Shown: positions 1 to 7,361 of the stretch, piece after piece
How the letters are laid out: the number at the start of each line of letters is the position of its first letter
How positions within the stretch are numbered: position 1 is the first letter of the stretch
NCBI GenBank assembly: GCA_037441765.1
Contig: JBBIRM010000048.1
Location: 1-17,028 of the forward strand
DNA: 17,028 nt
Source of the DNA: JBBIRM01 sp037441765
Lineage (GTDB): Bacteria > Desulfobacterota > BSN033 > UBA1163
Reading direction: 5' to 3'
Notes under the pieces: generated by a model
Database searches by the model: none
What the model saw: the letters and a program-made list of their open reading frames with translations, nothing else
Told to the model about the DNA's origin: nothing
Position numbers and translations under genes: made by a program

Positions 1-23
1 AGGTTAAACTTAGCTTATTTTTT

Positions 24-80
24 ACCCCTCTCCTTCCCATTATGACACAGTCTCTCGGGGAGAGGGATGGGGTGAGGGGA
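24..80. repeat. Imperfect C-rich/G-rich palindromic repeat
   Basis: A C-rich left arm (24-38, CCCCTCTCC core) faces a G-rich right arm (57-79, GGGGAGAGGG and GGTGAGGGG). The right arm closely matches the right arm of the better-preserved palindrome at 4022-4073, so the two look like members of one dispersed intergenic family. The left arm here is degraded. Nothing coding is visible in 1-140. Confidence 0.6.
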
Positions 81-138
81 TTTCGAATTTGTTCTTTCAT
101 AGATTATCTTAAAAAATTTCCTCCCCTTTCACAAGAGA

Positions 139-174
139 ATAAAAAGCCCTCTCGAATTCCAATGAAGAGGGCTT
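139..174 (-). terminator. Rho-independent terminator of the P-type ATPase gene
   Basis: Read on the minus strand, a 9-bp stem AAGCCCTCT / AGAGGGCTT (plus coordinates 166-174 and 144-152) with a 13-nt loop is followed at once by a T-rich tract. It lies about 40 nt past the ATPase stop codon and fits an intrinsic terminator for that gene. Confidence 0.8.
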
Positions 175-214
175 AGAGGGTATCGCTATGCGGAGATCGC
201 TTAGCGTATCTTAT

Positions 215-2944
215 TTATACTGATATTTTTCTTCCCACTATCATCTTTCTTCTTAAAATTGCCTTTACGACCTCCATTGATATAAATACAACAATGCCAA
301 AGGTCAAGATGATCCCTATATCAGAGGATGACGGTTTAACTATTCCAAAGGCATCCCGAATCGATGGGATCTGAATAAGTAACGCGGTTAAAATCAATTG
401 TGATATAATAGAAATAATAAGCCACATGTGCGGGGGTGACTTAAATACACTGTATCTCATAGAGCGAAAATTGAGGGCGATAATTAGTTCTATGATGATA
501 AAAAGAAATAACTGTTCAGTTCTTGCATGAGCAATATCTGAGAGTTGGTGATAGAATAGAAAAAAGAAGAATGGGATCTCAATAAAGAGGGCAAGTAAAA
601 TAAATGCCCTTACATCCCAGGAAAAGATACTCTCTTTGGGATCTCTCGGTGGCCTCTCCATAATATCTGGGTCGGGGGGCGCTACTCCAAGGGCAAGTGC
701 AGGAAGTCCATCCGTTACCAAATTGATGTACAAAATTGCTGCAGGCAACAAAGGCAAATACTCTGGACCAGAAATCAACACTACCCCTCCGATGACCACT
801 ACCTCTGTAATATTACAACGGAGAAGATAAGTGAGATATTTTTTGATATTGTCGTAAATCCATCTACCACGCTCAATCGCCTTCACAATTGTTGCAAAGT
901 TATCGTCGCTAAGAACCATATCTGATGCCTCTTTGGTCACTTCTGTCCCGCTGATGCCCATTGCCACCCCAATATCAGCATGTTTCAGAGCTGGAGCATC
1001 ATTCACACCATCGCCTGTCATGGCAACTACTTCACCTCTTGCCTTCCATGCCTTAACAATCTTTAACTTATCCATCGGAGACACCCTGGCATAGACCGTC
1101 ACCTTATCGACAATCTTTTCAAGTTCCTCTTCAGGTATTTTTTCTAATTCCTCACCAGTCAATACTATATCCCCCTCTTTGTAAATACCCATCTCCTTTG
1201 CGATAGCGACGGCTGTGAGTTTATGGTCTCCAGTAATCATAATGGGTTTGATCCCCACCCTTTTACATATCTCTGTGGCTTGGATGGCCTCCTCTCTTGG
1301 AGGATCTATCATTCCTGCAAGACCGAGGAAGACCATATCATGTTCGAGATGCTCTTCTGTGCATGCAATAGTATCTGGGCAATCCCGATAAGCAAATCCT
1401 AAAATCCTTAACGCCCCCTGGGCCATATCTTCGTTCATCTTTAAAATCTTTTCTCTATCTGTTTGTTTAAGTTCCCTCAGGTTCCCATCCTCCAAAATAT
1501 GAGAACATCTTTCCAGAACAACCTCTGGCGCCCCTTTCATAAAAGCCATCCTTTTACCATCAGCCAATTGATGGATGGTGGTCATCCTCTTTCGTTCAGA
1601 ACTAAATGGGATCTCCTCAATCCTTGGGTTTTGAAGCCTTAATTCAGTTTCATGAAATCCTGCTTTTACCGCTGCCACAACAAGGGCACCCTCTGTAGGA
1701 TCACCTTTGATCAGCCATTTGCCCTCTTTTTCCTCCGAGAGAGCATCACTGCAGAGGAGTCCTCCTTGAAGAAGTAACTGGAGGGATTTTATATTTTTAA
1801 TATCGACCTCAGATCCTTTAAACTCTCCTTTGGGTTCGTATCCAGCCCCTGTCACTTCTATGGTCTTTCCTCCTGTAAATATTTTTCTTACCGTCATCTC
1901 TCCTTTGGTTAATGTTCCCGTCTTATCCGAACAGATGACCGTAGTGCAGCCCAATGTCTCTACAGCAGGCATCTTTCTGACCAGGGCATTACGTTTTGCC
2001 ATCTGGTGCATCCCGATGGCCAGAGCGCCTGTCACAATGGCCGCCAGTGCCTCGGGAACTGCTGCTACGGCAAGGGAGACAGCGAACATAACCATTGTGA
2101 CTATAAACGGGAAATCAATTTTCCCCATGAAAATTTCTCTGATCACACTGATCCCTGCAACAAGGAAGCAGATACCAAGGGAAATGATGCCAAGCCACTT
2201 TCCAATCTCATCCGTCCTCTTTTCAAGAGGGGTCTTCTCTGTTTCAACAGCCATTACCTCTTCGGCAATCTTGCCAAATTCTGTTGACATTCCTGTTGAT
2301 GTTACAACTGCTTTGCCCCTACCATAGGTAACAGTTGTGCCAGTAAAAACCATATTCTTCCTATCATTTATACGTACATTTTCAGGAAGAGGTTTGATAT
2401 CTTTTCCTACAGGGACAGATTCTCCTGTAAGGGGGGCTTCGTCGCATCTCAATGAGTGGTTTTCAATCAAACGAGCATCTGCAGGGATTTTGTCTCCTGC
2501 CTCGAGAAGCAAGATATCCCCAGGAACCAATTCCTTTGAGGGAATCTCCTCTTCTTTGCCTCCCCTCAAGACAGTGATGGTAGGTGAGAGCATCTTTTTT
2601 AGTGCCTCGAGTGCTCGTTCTGCACGATACTCCTGAATAAATCCGAGAACTGCACAAAAGACTACGATTAATAGAATAAGCCCTGCATCAAATATTTCGC
2701 CAACTAGGGCTGAGAGAACAGTGGCGACCAAGAGAATGATGATGAGAATATTTTTGAATTGGTTGATAAAAAGCGTAAAGGGTGAGACTCTCTCTTCCTT
2801 CTTCAATTCATTGTAACCATATCTTTCAATTCGCCTCTTGATCTCCTCCTCACTCAAACCTTGATGGGGGTCTGTATTCAATTCTTTTATGACCTGTAGA
2901 GGTTCCATTGTATGCCAGAGTAGAGTTCGATTTGAATTCCGCAT
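215..2944 (-). CDS. P-type calcium-transporting ATPase (type IIA, SERCA/LMCA1-like)
   Basis: This 909-residue membrane pump is predicted to use ATP to move Ca2+ (or a similar divalent cation) across the cytoplasmic membrane. Domains in order: N-terminal cation-ATPase domain (about 13-80), M1-M2 (62-104), actuator domain with TGES at 173-176, M3-M4 (250-310), phosphorylation motif DKTGT with the phosphorylated aspartate at D340, nucleotide-binding KGAPE (470-474), hinge TGD (571) and GDGVNDAP (644-651), then M5-M10 to the end. SERCA calcium ligands have counterparts: E298 in the M4 VPEAL motif, N711 and E714 in M5, and N741, T744 and D745 in M6 (NLVTDGLPA). The length is normal for bacterial IIA pumps. 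The ATG at 2944 has AGGAGG 9 nt upstream, which favours it over the internal Met13. It lies downstream of an SDR gene on the same strand and ends at its own terminator. The exact ion is inferred. Confidence 0.93.
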   Translation of the reverse strand: MRNSNRTLLWHTMEPLQVIKELNTDPHQGLSEEEIKRRIERYGYNELKKEERVSPFTLFINQFKNILIIILLVATVLSALVGEIFDAGLILLIVVFCAVLGFIQEYRAERALEALKKMLSPTITVLRGGKEEEIPSKELVPGDILLLEAGDKIPADARLIENHSLRCDEAPLTGESVPVGKDIKPLPENVRINDRKNMVFTGTTVTYGRGKAVVTSTGMSTEFGKIAEEVMAVETEKTPLEKRTDEIGKWLGIISLGICFLVAGISVIREIFMGKIDFPFIVTMVMFAVSLAVAAVPEALAAIVTGALAIGMHQMAKRNALVRKMPAVETLGCTTVICSDKTGTLTKGEMTVRKIFTGGKTIEVTGAGYEPKGEFKGSEVDIKNIKSLQLLLQGGLLCSDALSEEKEGKWLIKGDPTEGALVVAAVKAGFHETELRLQNPRIEEIPFSSERKRMTTIHQLADGKRMAFMKGAPEVVLERCSHILEDGNLRELKQTDREKILKMNEDMAQGALRILGFAYRDCPDTIACTEEHLEHDMVFLGLAGMIDPPREEAIQATEICKRVGIKPIMITGDHKLTAVAIAKEMGIYKEGDIVLTGEELEKIPEEELEKIVDKVTVYARVSPMDKLKIVKAWKARGEVVAMTGDGVNDAPALKHADIGVAMGISGTEVTKEASDMVLSDDNFATIVKAIERGRWIYDNIKKYLTYLLRCNITEVVVIGGVVLISGPEYLPLLPAAILYINLVTDGLPALALGVAPPDPDIMERPPRDPKESIFSWDVRAFILLALFIEIPFFFFLFYHQLSDIAHARTEQLFLFIIIELIIALNFRSMRYSVFKSPPHMWLIISIISQLILTALLIQIPSIRDAFGIVKPSSSDIGIILTFGIVVFISMEVVKAILRRKMIVGRKISV

Positions 2945-3006
2945 GGTTTGCTTCCTCCTATAATTCCCTTAATTCTCTGCCGATATTTTGGCTAAAACTG
3001 TGAGTT

Positions 3007-3035
3007 ATAATAATGAATCTATGAAAAAAAGTAAA
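3007..3035 (-). promoter_or_regulatory. Candidate sigma-70 promoter for the ATPase gene
   Basis: On the minus strand a TTTACT box (3030-3035) and a TATTAT box (3007-3012) are separated by exactly 17 bp, about 60 nt upstream of the ATPase start. The -35 match is weak, so this is a pattern-only call. It would let the ATPase be transcribed independently of the upstream SDR gene. Confidence 0.35.
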
Positions 3036-3101
3036 GAGAATTGATTTTGTCCTTTTTTAAAATCTCCCCAATCAATAAATTTTCAATTGGAATGAAGGGT
3101 T

Positions 3102-3959
3102 TTAAACCTTAAGGTCTTTGAGCCCAGAAATTTCGCTCATAAAGAGATCGAAATCCTCATCATTTCTTTGATATCTCTGAGATAAGATCTCCTCAACAAA
3201 AGGGCCTACACAATAAACTGGTTTGGGAGAATCCGAGAGAACAGCCTCTAAGACGATTTTGGAGACGACCTCTGGCCCAGGGATGGAGACATTCGAAAAT
3301 AATTTTGCCATCCCTTCTCCAAAGGCCTTGTATACAGGTTTATAATCAGGGTGGGTTCTTGATAAGAGGTCACCGGTGATTCGATTGGCGGTTTCGTTAA
3401 ATTCGGTTGCAATCACCCCTGGCCGAATGGTCACTACCCGGATGCCAAATGGTCGAACCTCCATTCGCAAGGCATCGCTGATTGCCTCTACAGCATGTTT
3501 ACTGGAAGAATAGACTCCGTTGAGAGGAAATGTAAACTTTCCAACAATAGAACTGATATTGATGATGGTTCCTTTTCTCATCCGCCTCATTCCAGGCAGA
3601 CAGGCCTGAGTCAGTCTGATAAGTGAAAAAAGGTTGACTTCAAAAACCTGGCGGATGGAGGATAGAACCACATCTTCAAGGGCCCCACGGATGCTAAACC
3701 CAGCGTTGTTCACCAAAACTGTGACGGGTTCAGAGAGGTTTGAAATCTCCTCACAGAAATGGTCCAACATTTGGGAGTCCAAAAGATCTACTCTTTTGGG
3801 GGTAATGTTCTTAGATTGAGTGGCAAGTTCAGATAGACGTTCATCTCTCCTTGCCACAGCGATTACTTTAAATCCCTCCTTGGCAAGATCTTGAGCCGTT
3901 CTCCACCCTATTCCACTGCTTGCACCAGTAACCAAGGCAATTCCTCGATTGCTTCTCAT
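3102..3959 (-). CDS. Short-chain dehydrogenase/reductase (SDR family)
   Basis: This 285-residue protein is a classical-type NAD(P)-dependent SDR oxidoreductase. It shows the dinucleotide-binding TGASSGIG (11-18), a basic ARR patch (36-38) after the second beta strand that suggests NADP preference, NNAG (84-87), and the catalytic tetrad N109, Ser136/137, Y150 and K154 (YSSSK). The PGVIATEF segment (180-187) follows the sixth strand as usual. The C-terminal substrate-binding part is about 35 residues longer than minimal SDRs, so the substrate is not predictable. The start is supported by AAAGGAG 6 nt before the ATG. The ATPase gene follows 157 nt downstream on the same strand, with no clear terminator between them. 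The substrate could be a sugar, a steroid-like alcohol or an acyl-derived ketone. Confidence 0.9.
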   Translation of the reverse strand: MRSNRGIALVTGASSGIGWRTAQDLAKEGFKVIAVARRDERLSELATQSKNITPKRVDLLDSQMLDHFCEEISNLSEPVTVLVNNAGFSIRGALEDVVLSSIRQVFEVNLFSLIRLTQACLPGMRRMRKGTIINISSIVGKFTFPLNGVYSSSKHAVEAISDALRMEVRPFGIRVVTIRPGVIATEFNETANRITGDLLSRTHPDYKPVYKAFGEGMAKLFSNVSIPGPEVVSKIVLEAVLSDSPKPVYCVGPFVEEILSQRYQRNDEDFDLFMSEISGLKDLKV

Positions 3960-4021
3960 AGTCGACTCCTTTCGTTTTTAAAAATAATTATTACTCTGAG
4001 CAATTAATCCTTTACAATTAT

Positions 4022-4073
4022 CCCCTCACCCCTCCCTCTCCCCAATGCTTGGGGAGAGGGTTAGGGTGAGGGG
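4022..4073. repeat. Palindromic intergenic repeat (CCCCTCACCC...GGGTGAGGGG)
   Basis: A long inverted repeat. The left arm (4022-4045) contains CCCTCTCCCCAA and the right arm (4049-4073) TTGGGGAGAGGG, with a 3-nt TGC loop. The outer arms, CCCCTCACCC and GGGTGAGGGG, also pair. It is REP-like in design and would fold into a very stable cruciform or RNA hairpin. A partial relative lies at 24-80. No T-tract follows, so it is not a standard terminator. Confidence 0.8.
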
Positions 4074-4083
4074 TTCAGACTGG

Positions 4084-4117
4084 AAGATGTCATTTATTTT
4101 ATGGTCCCATTAATAAA
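4084..4117 (+). repeat. 34-nt dispersed repeat module, copy A
   Basis: It begins AAGATGTCATTTATTTTAT and ends TCCCATTAATAAA. The reverse complement of 14725-14758 matches over all 34 positions with two adjacent mismatches. It follows directly after the G-rich palindrome here, while the other copy is embedded in the AGGGCAAG hairpin cluster. Confidence 0.7.
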
Positions 4118-4196
4118 TACCCTTTTAAGTCAGTCGAAGTATAGGTTAAAATTTAAAACAAGTCAAAAAGGAGAGGGGAGCCAAAGGAGAGAGAAT

Positions 4197-4250
4197 ATGG
4201 ACTCCCCCTCAAACCAATATTCCCCTAAAGAAGGCATTAAAAGAAGTTGA
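4197..4250 (+). CDS. Possible 17-codon leader ORF upstream of lepB
   Basis: The frame encodes MDSPSNQYSPKEGIKRS and is preceded by AAAGGAG with a 7-nt spacer, a better ribosome-binding site than that of the signal peptidase gene 28 nt downstream. It has no recognisable domain. It could be a translational leader for lepB or a chance ORF; short length makes chance quite possible. Confidence 0.2.
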   Translation: MDSPSNQYSPKEGIKRS

Positions 4251-4278
4251 ATAATCTTATCATGCTTCATCCATAGAT

Positions 4279-4773
4279 ATGAATCAAAAGATTCGACAAT
4301 TCCTATTTCCTCCCCTGACCCGTAAATTTCTGGCCAGGGTTGCTCTGGTTTCGCTTCTTGCCTATCTCTTTTTTAGTTATCTCTGCATTCCTATTCGGAT
4401 TCAAGGTGGAAGCATGGAGCCGACCTATCACACCGGGAAATTTAATTTTTGCTGGAGGCTCCGTTACCTCTTTTCAAAACCTAATCGTTACGATATAGTT
4501 GTCATACGATTAGCAGGTCAAAAGGTGATGCTTCTCAAGCGTGTGGTAGCCCTTGAAGGGGAGGAAGTAGCGTTTCGTCAAGGTAAACTTCTCATCAATG
4601 GCGAGGAGCTGGAAGAACCCTATCTCCGTTATCCCTGTGATTGGAACCTACCTGCTCGAAAGGTAGAGAAAGAGTCTGTCTATGTGGTGGGGGATAATAG
4701 GAGTATGCCAATGGAGAATCACTATTTTGGTCAGACATCGATCCGTCGTATTGTTGGAGTGCCATTATGGTAA
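4279..4773 (+). CDS. lepB: Signal peptidase I (short, single-membrane-anchor type)
   Basis: This 164-residue serine/lysine protease is predicted to cut signal peptides from exported proteins at the outer face of the cytoplasmic membrane. One N-terminal membrane segment (about 17-38) is followed by box B GGSMEPT with nucleophile Ser45, box D around LLKRVVALEGE with general base Lys87, and box E GDNR (138-141) followed by SMPMENHYFGQ. The usual box E reads SxDSRxFG, so the Asp-Ser-Arg part is replaced here by Met-Glu-Asn-His. The protein is much shorter than E. coli LepB and resembles compact SipS-like forms. No strong Shine-Dalgarno precedes the ATG, and an in-frame stop at 4252 excludes a much earlier start. 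Possibly cotranscribed with the dehydrogenase gene 85 nt downstream. Confidence 0.9.
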   Translation: MNQKIRQFLFPPLTRKFLARVALVSLLAYLFFSYLCIPIRIQGGSMEPTYHTGKFNFCWRLRYLFSKPNRYDIVVIRLAGQKVMLLKRVVALEGEEVAFRQGKLLINGEELEEPYLRYPCDWNLPARKVEKESVYVVGDNRSMPMENHYFGQTSIRRIVGVPLW

Positions 4774-4775
4774 AC

Positions 4776-4806
4776 CCCGGTAGAAAGTCTTTGACTTTCC
4801 AGCGGG
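4776..4806 (+). other. Hairpin between lepB and the dehydrogenase gene
   Basis: A perfect 7-bp stem GAAAGTC / GACTTTC with a TTT loop (4783-4799) lies just after the lepB stop, with partly pairing CCCG / CGGG arms outside it. The next bases are TTAAAGAG, not a T-run, so it is a weak or non-terminating hairpin, possibly stabilising the upstream transcript end. Confidence 0.4.
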
Positions 4807-4858
4807 TTAAAGAGATAAATTCCTTCATTTCCAAGGAAGATGAGAAGGAGAATCAAAG

Positions 4859-5863
4859 ATGAAGGCCATGGTGCTCAAAAAAATTTCTCCTATTGAGAGT
4901 AACCCCCTTGAGATGGACGACCTGCCTACTCCTCAACCGACGGAGAAAGAGGTCTTAGTGAAGGTTTCTGTCTGTGGGGTATGCCATACCGAACTGGATG
5001 AGATTGAGGGGAGGCTTCAACCAAGGCTTCCCATCGTTCTTGGCCATGAGGTGGTGGGAAGGGTGGTCGCCATCGGGCCCGAGGTGAAAAGATTTGGACC
5101 TGGAGATAGAGTGGGGATTGCATGGATTTATTCGGCCTGCCGAAAATGCCATTTCTGTCAGGATGGAAAAGAAAATTTGTGCTTTGATTTTCAGGCCACA
5201 GGATGTCATGCCAATGGCGGATATTCCCAATATACGGTTGTTTCTGAAGATTTTGCCTATCCAATCCCCGAAAGGTTTTCAGATTCTGAAGCAGCGCCCC
5301 TTCTCTGCGCTGGTGCCATTGGATATCGAGATTTGGTCCTCTCTAATATTAAGAAGGGTCAGACCCTTGGGCTCTTTGGATTTGGGGCTTCTGCCCATAT
5401 CGTCATTCAGGTTGCACGGTATTGGGGATGCGAGGTCTTTGTCTTTACAAGGAGTGAGGAACATCGAATCCTTGCCCGAAACCTGGGGGCAACCTGGACA
5501 GGAAGGCCTGATCAGGAACCACCCGGCAGATTAAACTGTGCTATTGATTTTACACCTGTGGGGGAGACTGTCCCCCATGCATTAAATGTCCTGGAGAAGG
5601 GAGGAAGATTGGTCTTGGCTGTCATTCGGAAGAGAACCCCAATTCCTCCCCTCGACTATAGCCGTCACCTCTGGGACGAGAAAGAGGTAAAGAGTGTTGC
5701 CAATATTACAAGAAAGGATGTTGAGGCCTTCCTCTCCCTTGCTGAGGTCATTCCTATCCTTCCAGAGGTTTCAGAGTTTAATTTAGAAGAGGCCAATCAG
5801 GTATTGAACCTTTTAAAGCAAGGAAGGATTCGAGGAGCGGCTGTTCTTAGAATGCCGAATTAA
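4859..5863 (+). CDS. Zinc-dependent alcohol dehydrogenase (MDR superfamily)
   Basis: This 334-residue medium-chain dehydrogenase is predicted to interconvert an alcohol and its aldehyde with NAD(P). The catalytic zinc ligands are visible as C42 (CGVCHTE), H63 (GHE) and C150. The structural zinc site is C94, C97, C100 and C108 (CRKCHFC...C). The Rossmann glycine motif is GLFGFG at 171-176. The layout resembles the bacterial adh_fam_2 (TIGR02822) group, which I recall by pattern and have not searched. AAGGAG 8 nt upstream supports the ATG. Neighbours are lepB 85 nt upstream and a methyltransferase-like gene 109 nt downstream, all on the plus strand, but they suggest no shared pathway. The substrate is unknown. 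Confidence 0.92.
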   Translation: MKAMVLKKISPIESNPLEMDDLPTPQPTEKEVLVKVSVCGVCHTELDEIEGRLQPRLPIVLGHEVVGRVVAIGPEVKRFGPGDRVGIAWIYSACRKCHFCQDGKENLCFDFQATGCHANGGYSQYTVVSEDFAYPIPERFSDSEAAPLLCAGAIGYRDLVLSNIKKGQTLGLFGFGASAHIVIQVARYWGCEVFVFTRSEEHRILARNLGATWTGRPDQEPPGRLNCAIDFTPVGETVPHALNVLEKGGRLVLAVIRKRTPIPPLDYSRHLWDEKEVKSVANITRKDVEAFLSLAEVIPILPEVSEFNLEEANQVLNLLKQGRIRGAAVLRMPN

Positions 5864-5972
5864 ATCTTTAGTGGCGTATTAAGGGTTAATCGGTTAGATC
5901 GCTATCCTCATAGAATATTTTAGAGGGTCTGAAGATAAGGAAACGAGGATTACAAAATAAACAGGAGGATTG

Positions 5973-6593
5973 ATGAACCAGTTGTCAAAAGGCTTAGTAG
6001 ATTTAACCCTTATCCAGGAGATCGATCAGCTCTGGCATACTGTCTATCCCTATCTTGCAGAGGAGATTTCAGAACTCTATGGTCGCAAGGATGGAAGTGT
6101 GTTAGAAATGGGACCCTTTTGCGGAGTAATTTTTTATCTACTCAAAAGTGGGGTTGGCAATTCTTTTACAATTGCAACCTTTCCTTTTGAAATGGGTCAG
6201 TTTTTTAGGGAAGAGGCCCGGAAGCAGGGAGCACTAAATGAAGTCAGAATCATTGAGACAGATTCTTCACTTCGGGCAGTTGAAGACCAGACGATCGATC
6301 TCCTAATCTTTCGAGGAGCCTTCTTCTTCCCATCTCTATTTGAGGTCAACTACTCTGCCATTGACCGTGTCCTTAGAAAGGGGGGAGTGGCTTTCATTGG
6401 AGGAGGGTTTGGAAGACGGACACCGAAGGAGGTAAGGGAGGAGATCGGCGATAGGTCAAGAAATCTCAACCTTCGAATCGGTAAGGTGGTGGTGAGCCAG
6501 GATAAGATAAGAGATGAGATTGAGAAGAGTTGCTTTAAGGGAAAGATCGAATTTATCTCTGAAGGAGGATTATGGGTGTTATTAAAGAAATAG
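5973..6593 (+). CDS. Class I SAM-dependent methyltransferase-like protein
   Basis: A 206-residue protein with a Rossmann-type methyltransferase layout. Motif I-like VLEMGPFCG lies at 43-51, an acidic strand with TIDLLIF at 108-114, and the post-motif IDRVLRKGGVAFIGGG at 130-145. Motif I is unusual because the canonical GxGxG is replaced by GPFCG, so AdoMet binding is likely but not certain. The start is the ATG at 5973, 4 nt after AGGAGG; a TTG just before it sits too close to the ribosome-binding site. Substrate and pathway are not evident. It ends convergently with the sirtuin gene, 32 nt apart, with no clear terminator. It uses TAG as a normal stop. Confidence 0.75.
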   Translation: MNQLSKGLVDLTLIQEIDQLWHTVYPYLAEEISELYGRKDGSVLEMGPFCGVIFYLLKSGVGNSFTIATFPFEMGQFFREEARKQGALNEVRIIETDSSLRAVEDQTIDLLIFRGAFFFPSLFEVNYSAIDRVLRKGGVAFIGGGFGRRTPKEVREEIGDRSRNLNLRIGKVVVSQDKIRDEIEKSCFKGKIEFISEGGLWVLLKK

Positions 6594-6625
6594 AGGTATA
6601 CTCAAACTGAGCTCATTTAAGCCCG

Positions 6626-7351
6626 TCAATTCACTTTCTTCTCTTTTGATTCAAACCCCATCAATATCTTAAGCCGACTGACAGCCTTTGGAAGGACATC
6701 ACCAATCTGCTCGAAGAATCTAAGATGGGCATAGGGGTCAAAGGGTGTTTTGCCCTGATTGATGATGACTAATTTTGCACCGTGTTGAAGAGCCTCTCTG
6801 GGCATATCTGCTGCAGGGGTAACGACCAGGCTCGAACCCACCACAACAAAAAGATCACACTTACGGGAGTGTTCATAAGAGAGGAGGAGGTCTCTCTGGG
6901 GAAGGGGCTCGCCAAAATTGACGACACTTGGACCCAGAGGTCCACCGCAATCGCACTTCGTCCTTTGAGTTGAACGATCCACTGTCTTTTCACACCAGGT
7001 GCATCGAAGTTTTGTGATGTTTCCATGAAGTTCTGCTAAGAGTTCAGGTCGAATTCCTGATTTTAGGTGGAGGTTATCTACATTCTGGGAGATTAAAAAT
7101 TTCAATTTTCCAAGATTTTGAAGTTCCACAATGGCGAGGTGGCCTGAATTGGGTTCGAAGGCGTCCCAAGGTTTGGAGATGGGTTTTGGGGGAAGGCCTT
7201 TTTCCTGTCGGGTCCAAAGCCCGTCCGGACCTCTAAAGTCTGGAAGGCCTGATTCTGTACTGATCCCTGCCCCTGTAAAGAAAACAAGGTAACGAGACTT
7301 ATATAGCAGTTTGGCAAAGGTCTCTATTCTTTCTTCGAGATCTTTTTTCAT
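6626..7351 (-). CDS. Sir2-family NAD-dependent protein deacylase (SIRT6-like)
   Basis: A 241-residue sirtuin that should remove acyl groups from lysine with NAD+, releasing nicotinamide and O-acyl-ADP-ribose. Motifs: TGAGIS (26-31), DFRGPDGLW (38-46), QNVDNLH (89-95), catalytic His109 (LHGN), zinc ligands C117, C120, C133 and C135, VVNFGE (143-148), GSS (172-174) and IIN (196-198). Two segments recall vertebrate SIRT6 rather than E. coli CobB: the DFRGPxGxWT..EKGL start of the cofactor loop, and the LPQRDLLLSYEHSRKCDL stretch with PFDPYAHLR near the C-terminus. It is the last gene of a tight minus-strand operon, 10 nt after an HDAC-family gene. Its ribosome-binding site is weak (AAAGGG, long spacing), so translational coupling is possible. 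Confidence 0.93.
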   Translation of the reverse strand: MKKDLEERIETFAKLLYKSRYLVFFTGAGISTESGLPDFRGPDGLWTRQEKGLPPKPISKPWDAFEPNSGHLAIVELQNLGKLKFLISQNVDNLHLKSGIRPELLAELHGNITKLRCTWCEKTVDRSTQRTKCDCGGPLGPSVVNFGEPLPQRDLLLSYEHSRKCDLFVVVGSSLVVTPAADMPREALQHGAKLVIINQGKTPFDPYAHLRFFEQIGDVLPKAVSRLKILMGFESKEKKVN

Positions 7352-7361
7352 AAAAAATATA

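Larger units (their letters stand above)
3960..4278. other. Divergent intergenic region between SDR and signal peptidase
   Basis: This 319-bp gap carries the palindromic repeat at 4022-4073, a 34-nt segment (4084-4117) shared in inverted orientation with 14725-14758, and a 17-codon reading frame at 4197-4250 with a good ribosome-binding site. Promoters for the two divergent genes should lie here, but I cannot place them confidently. Confidence 0.5.

Noticed and set aside
1830..2327. 165-codon plus-strand ORF opposite the ATPase gene
   Set aside because: It is the antisense shadow of a conserved coding region, with no domain of its own.
4926..5264. 112-codon minus-strand ORF within the alcohol dehydrogenase gene
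   Set aside because: It is antisense to a gene with complete zinc motifs and has no family features.
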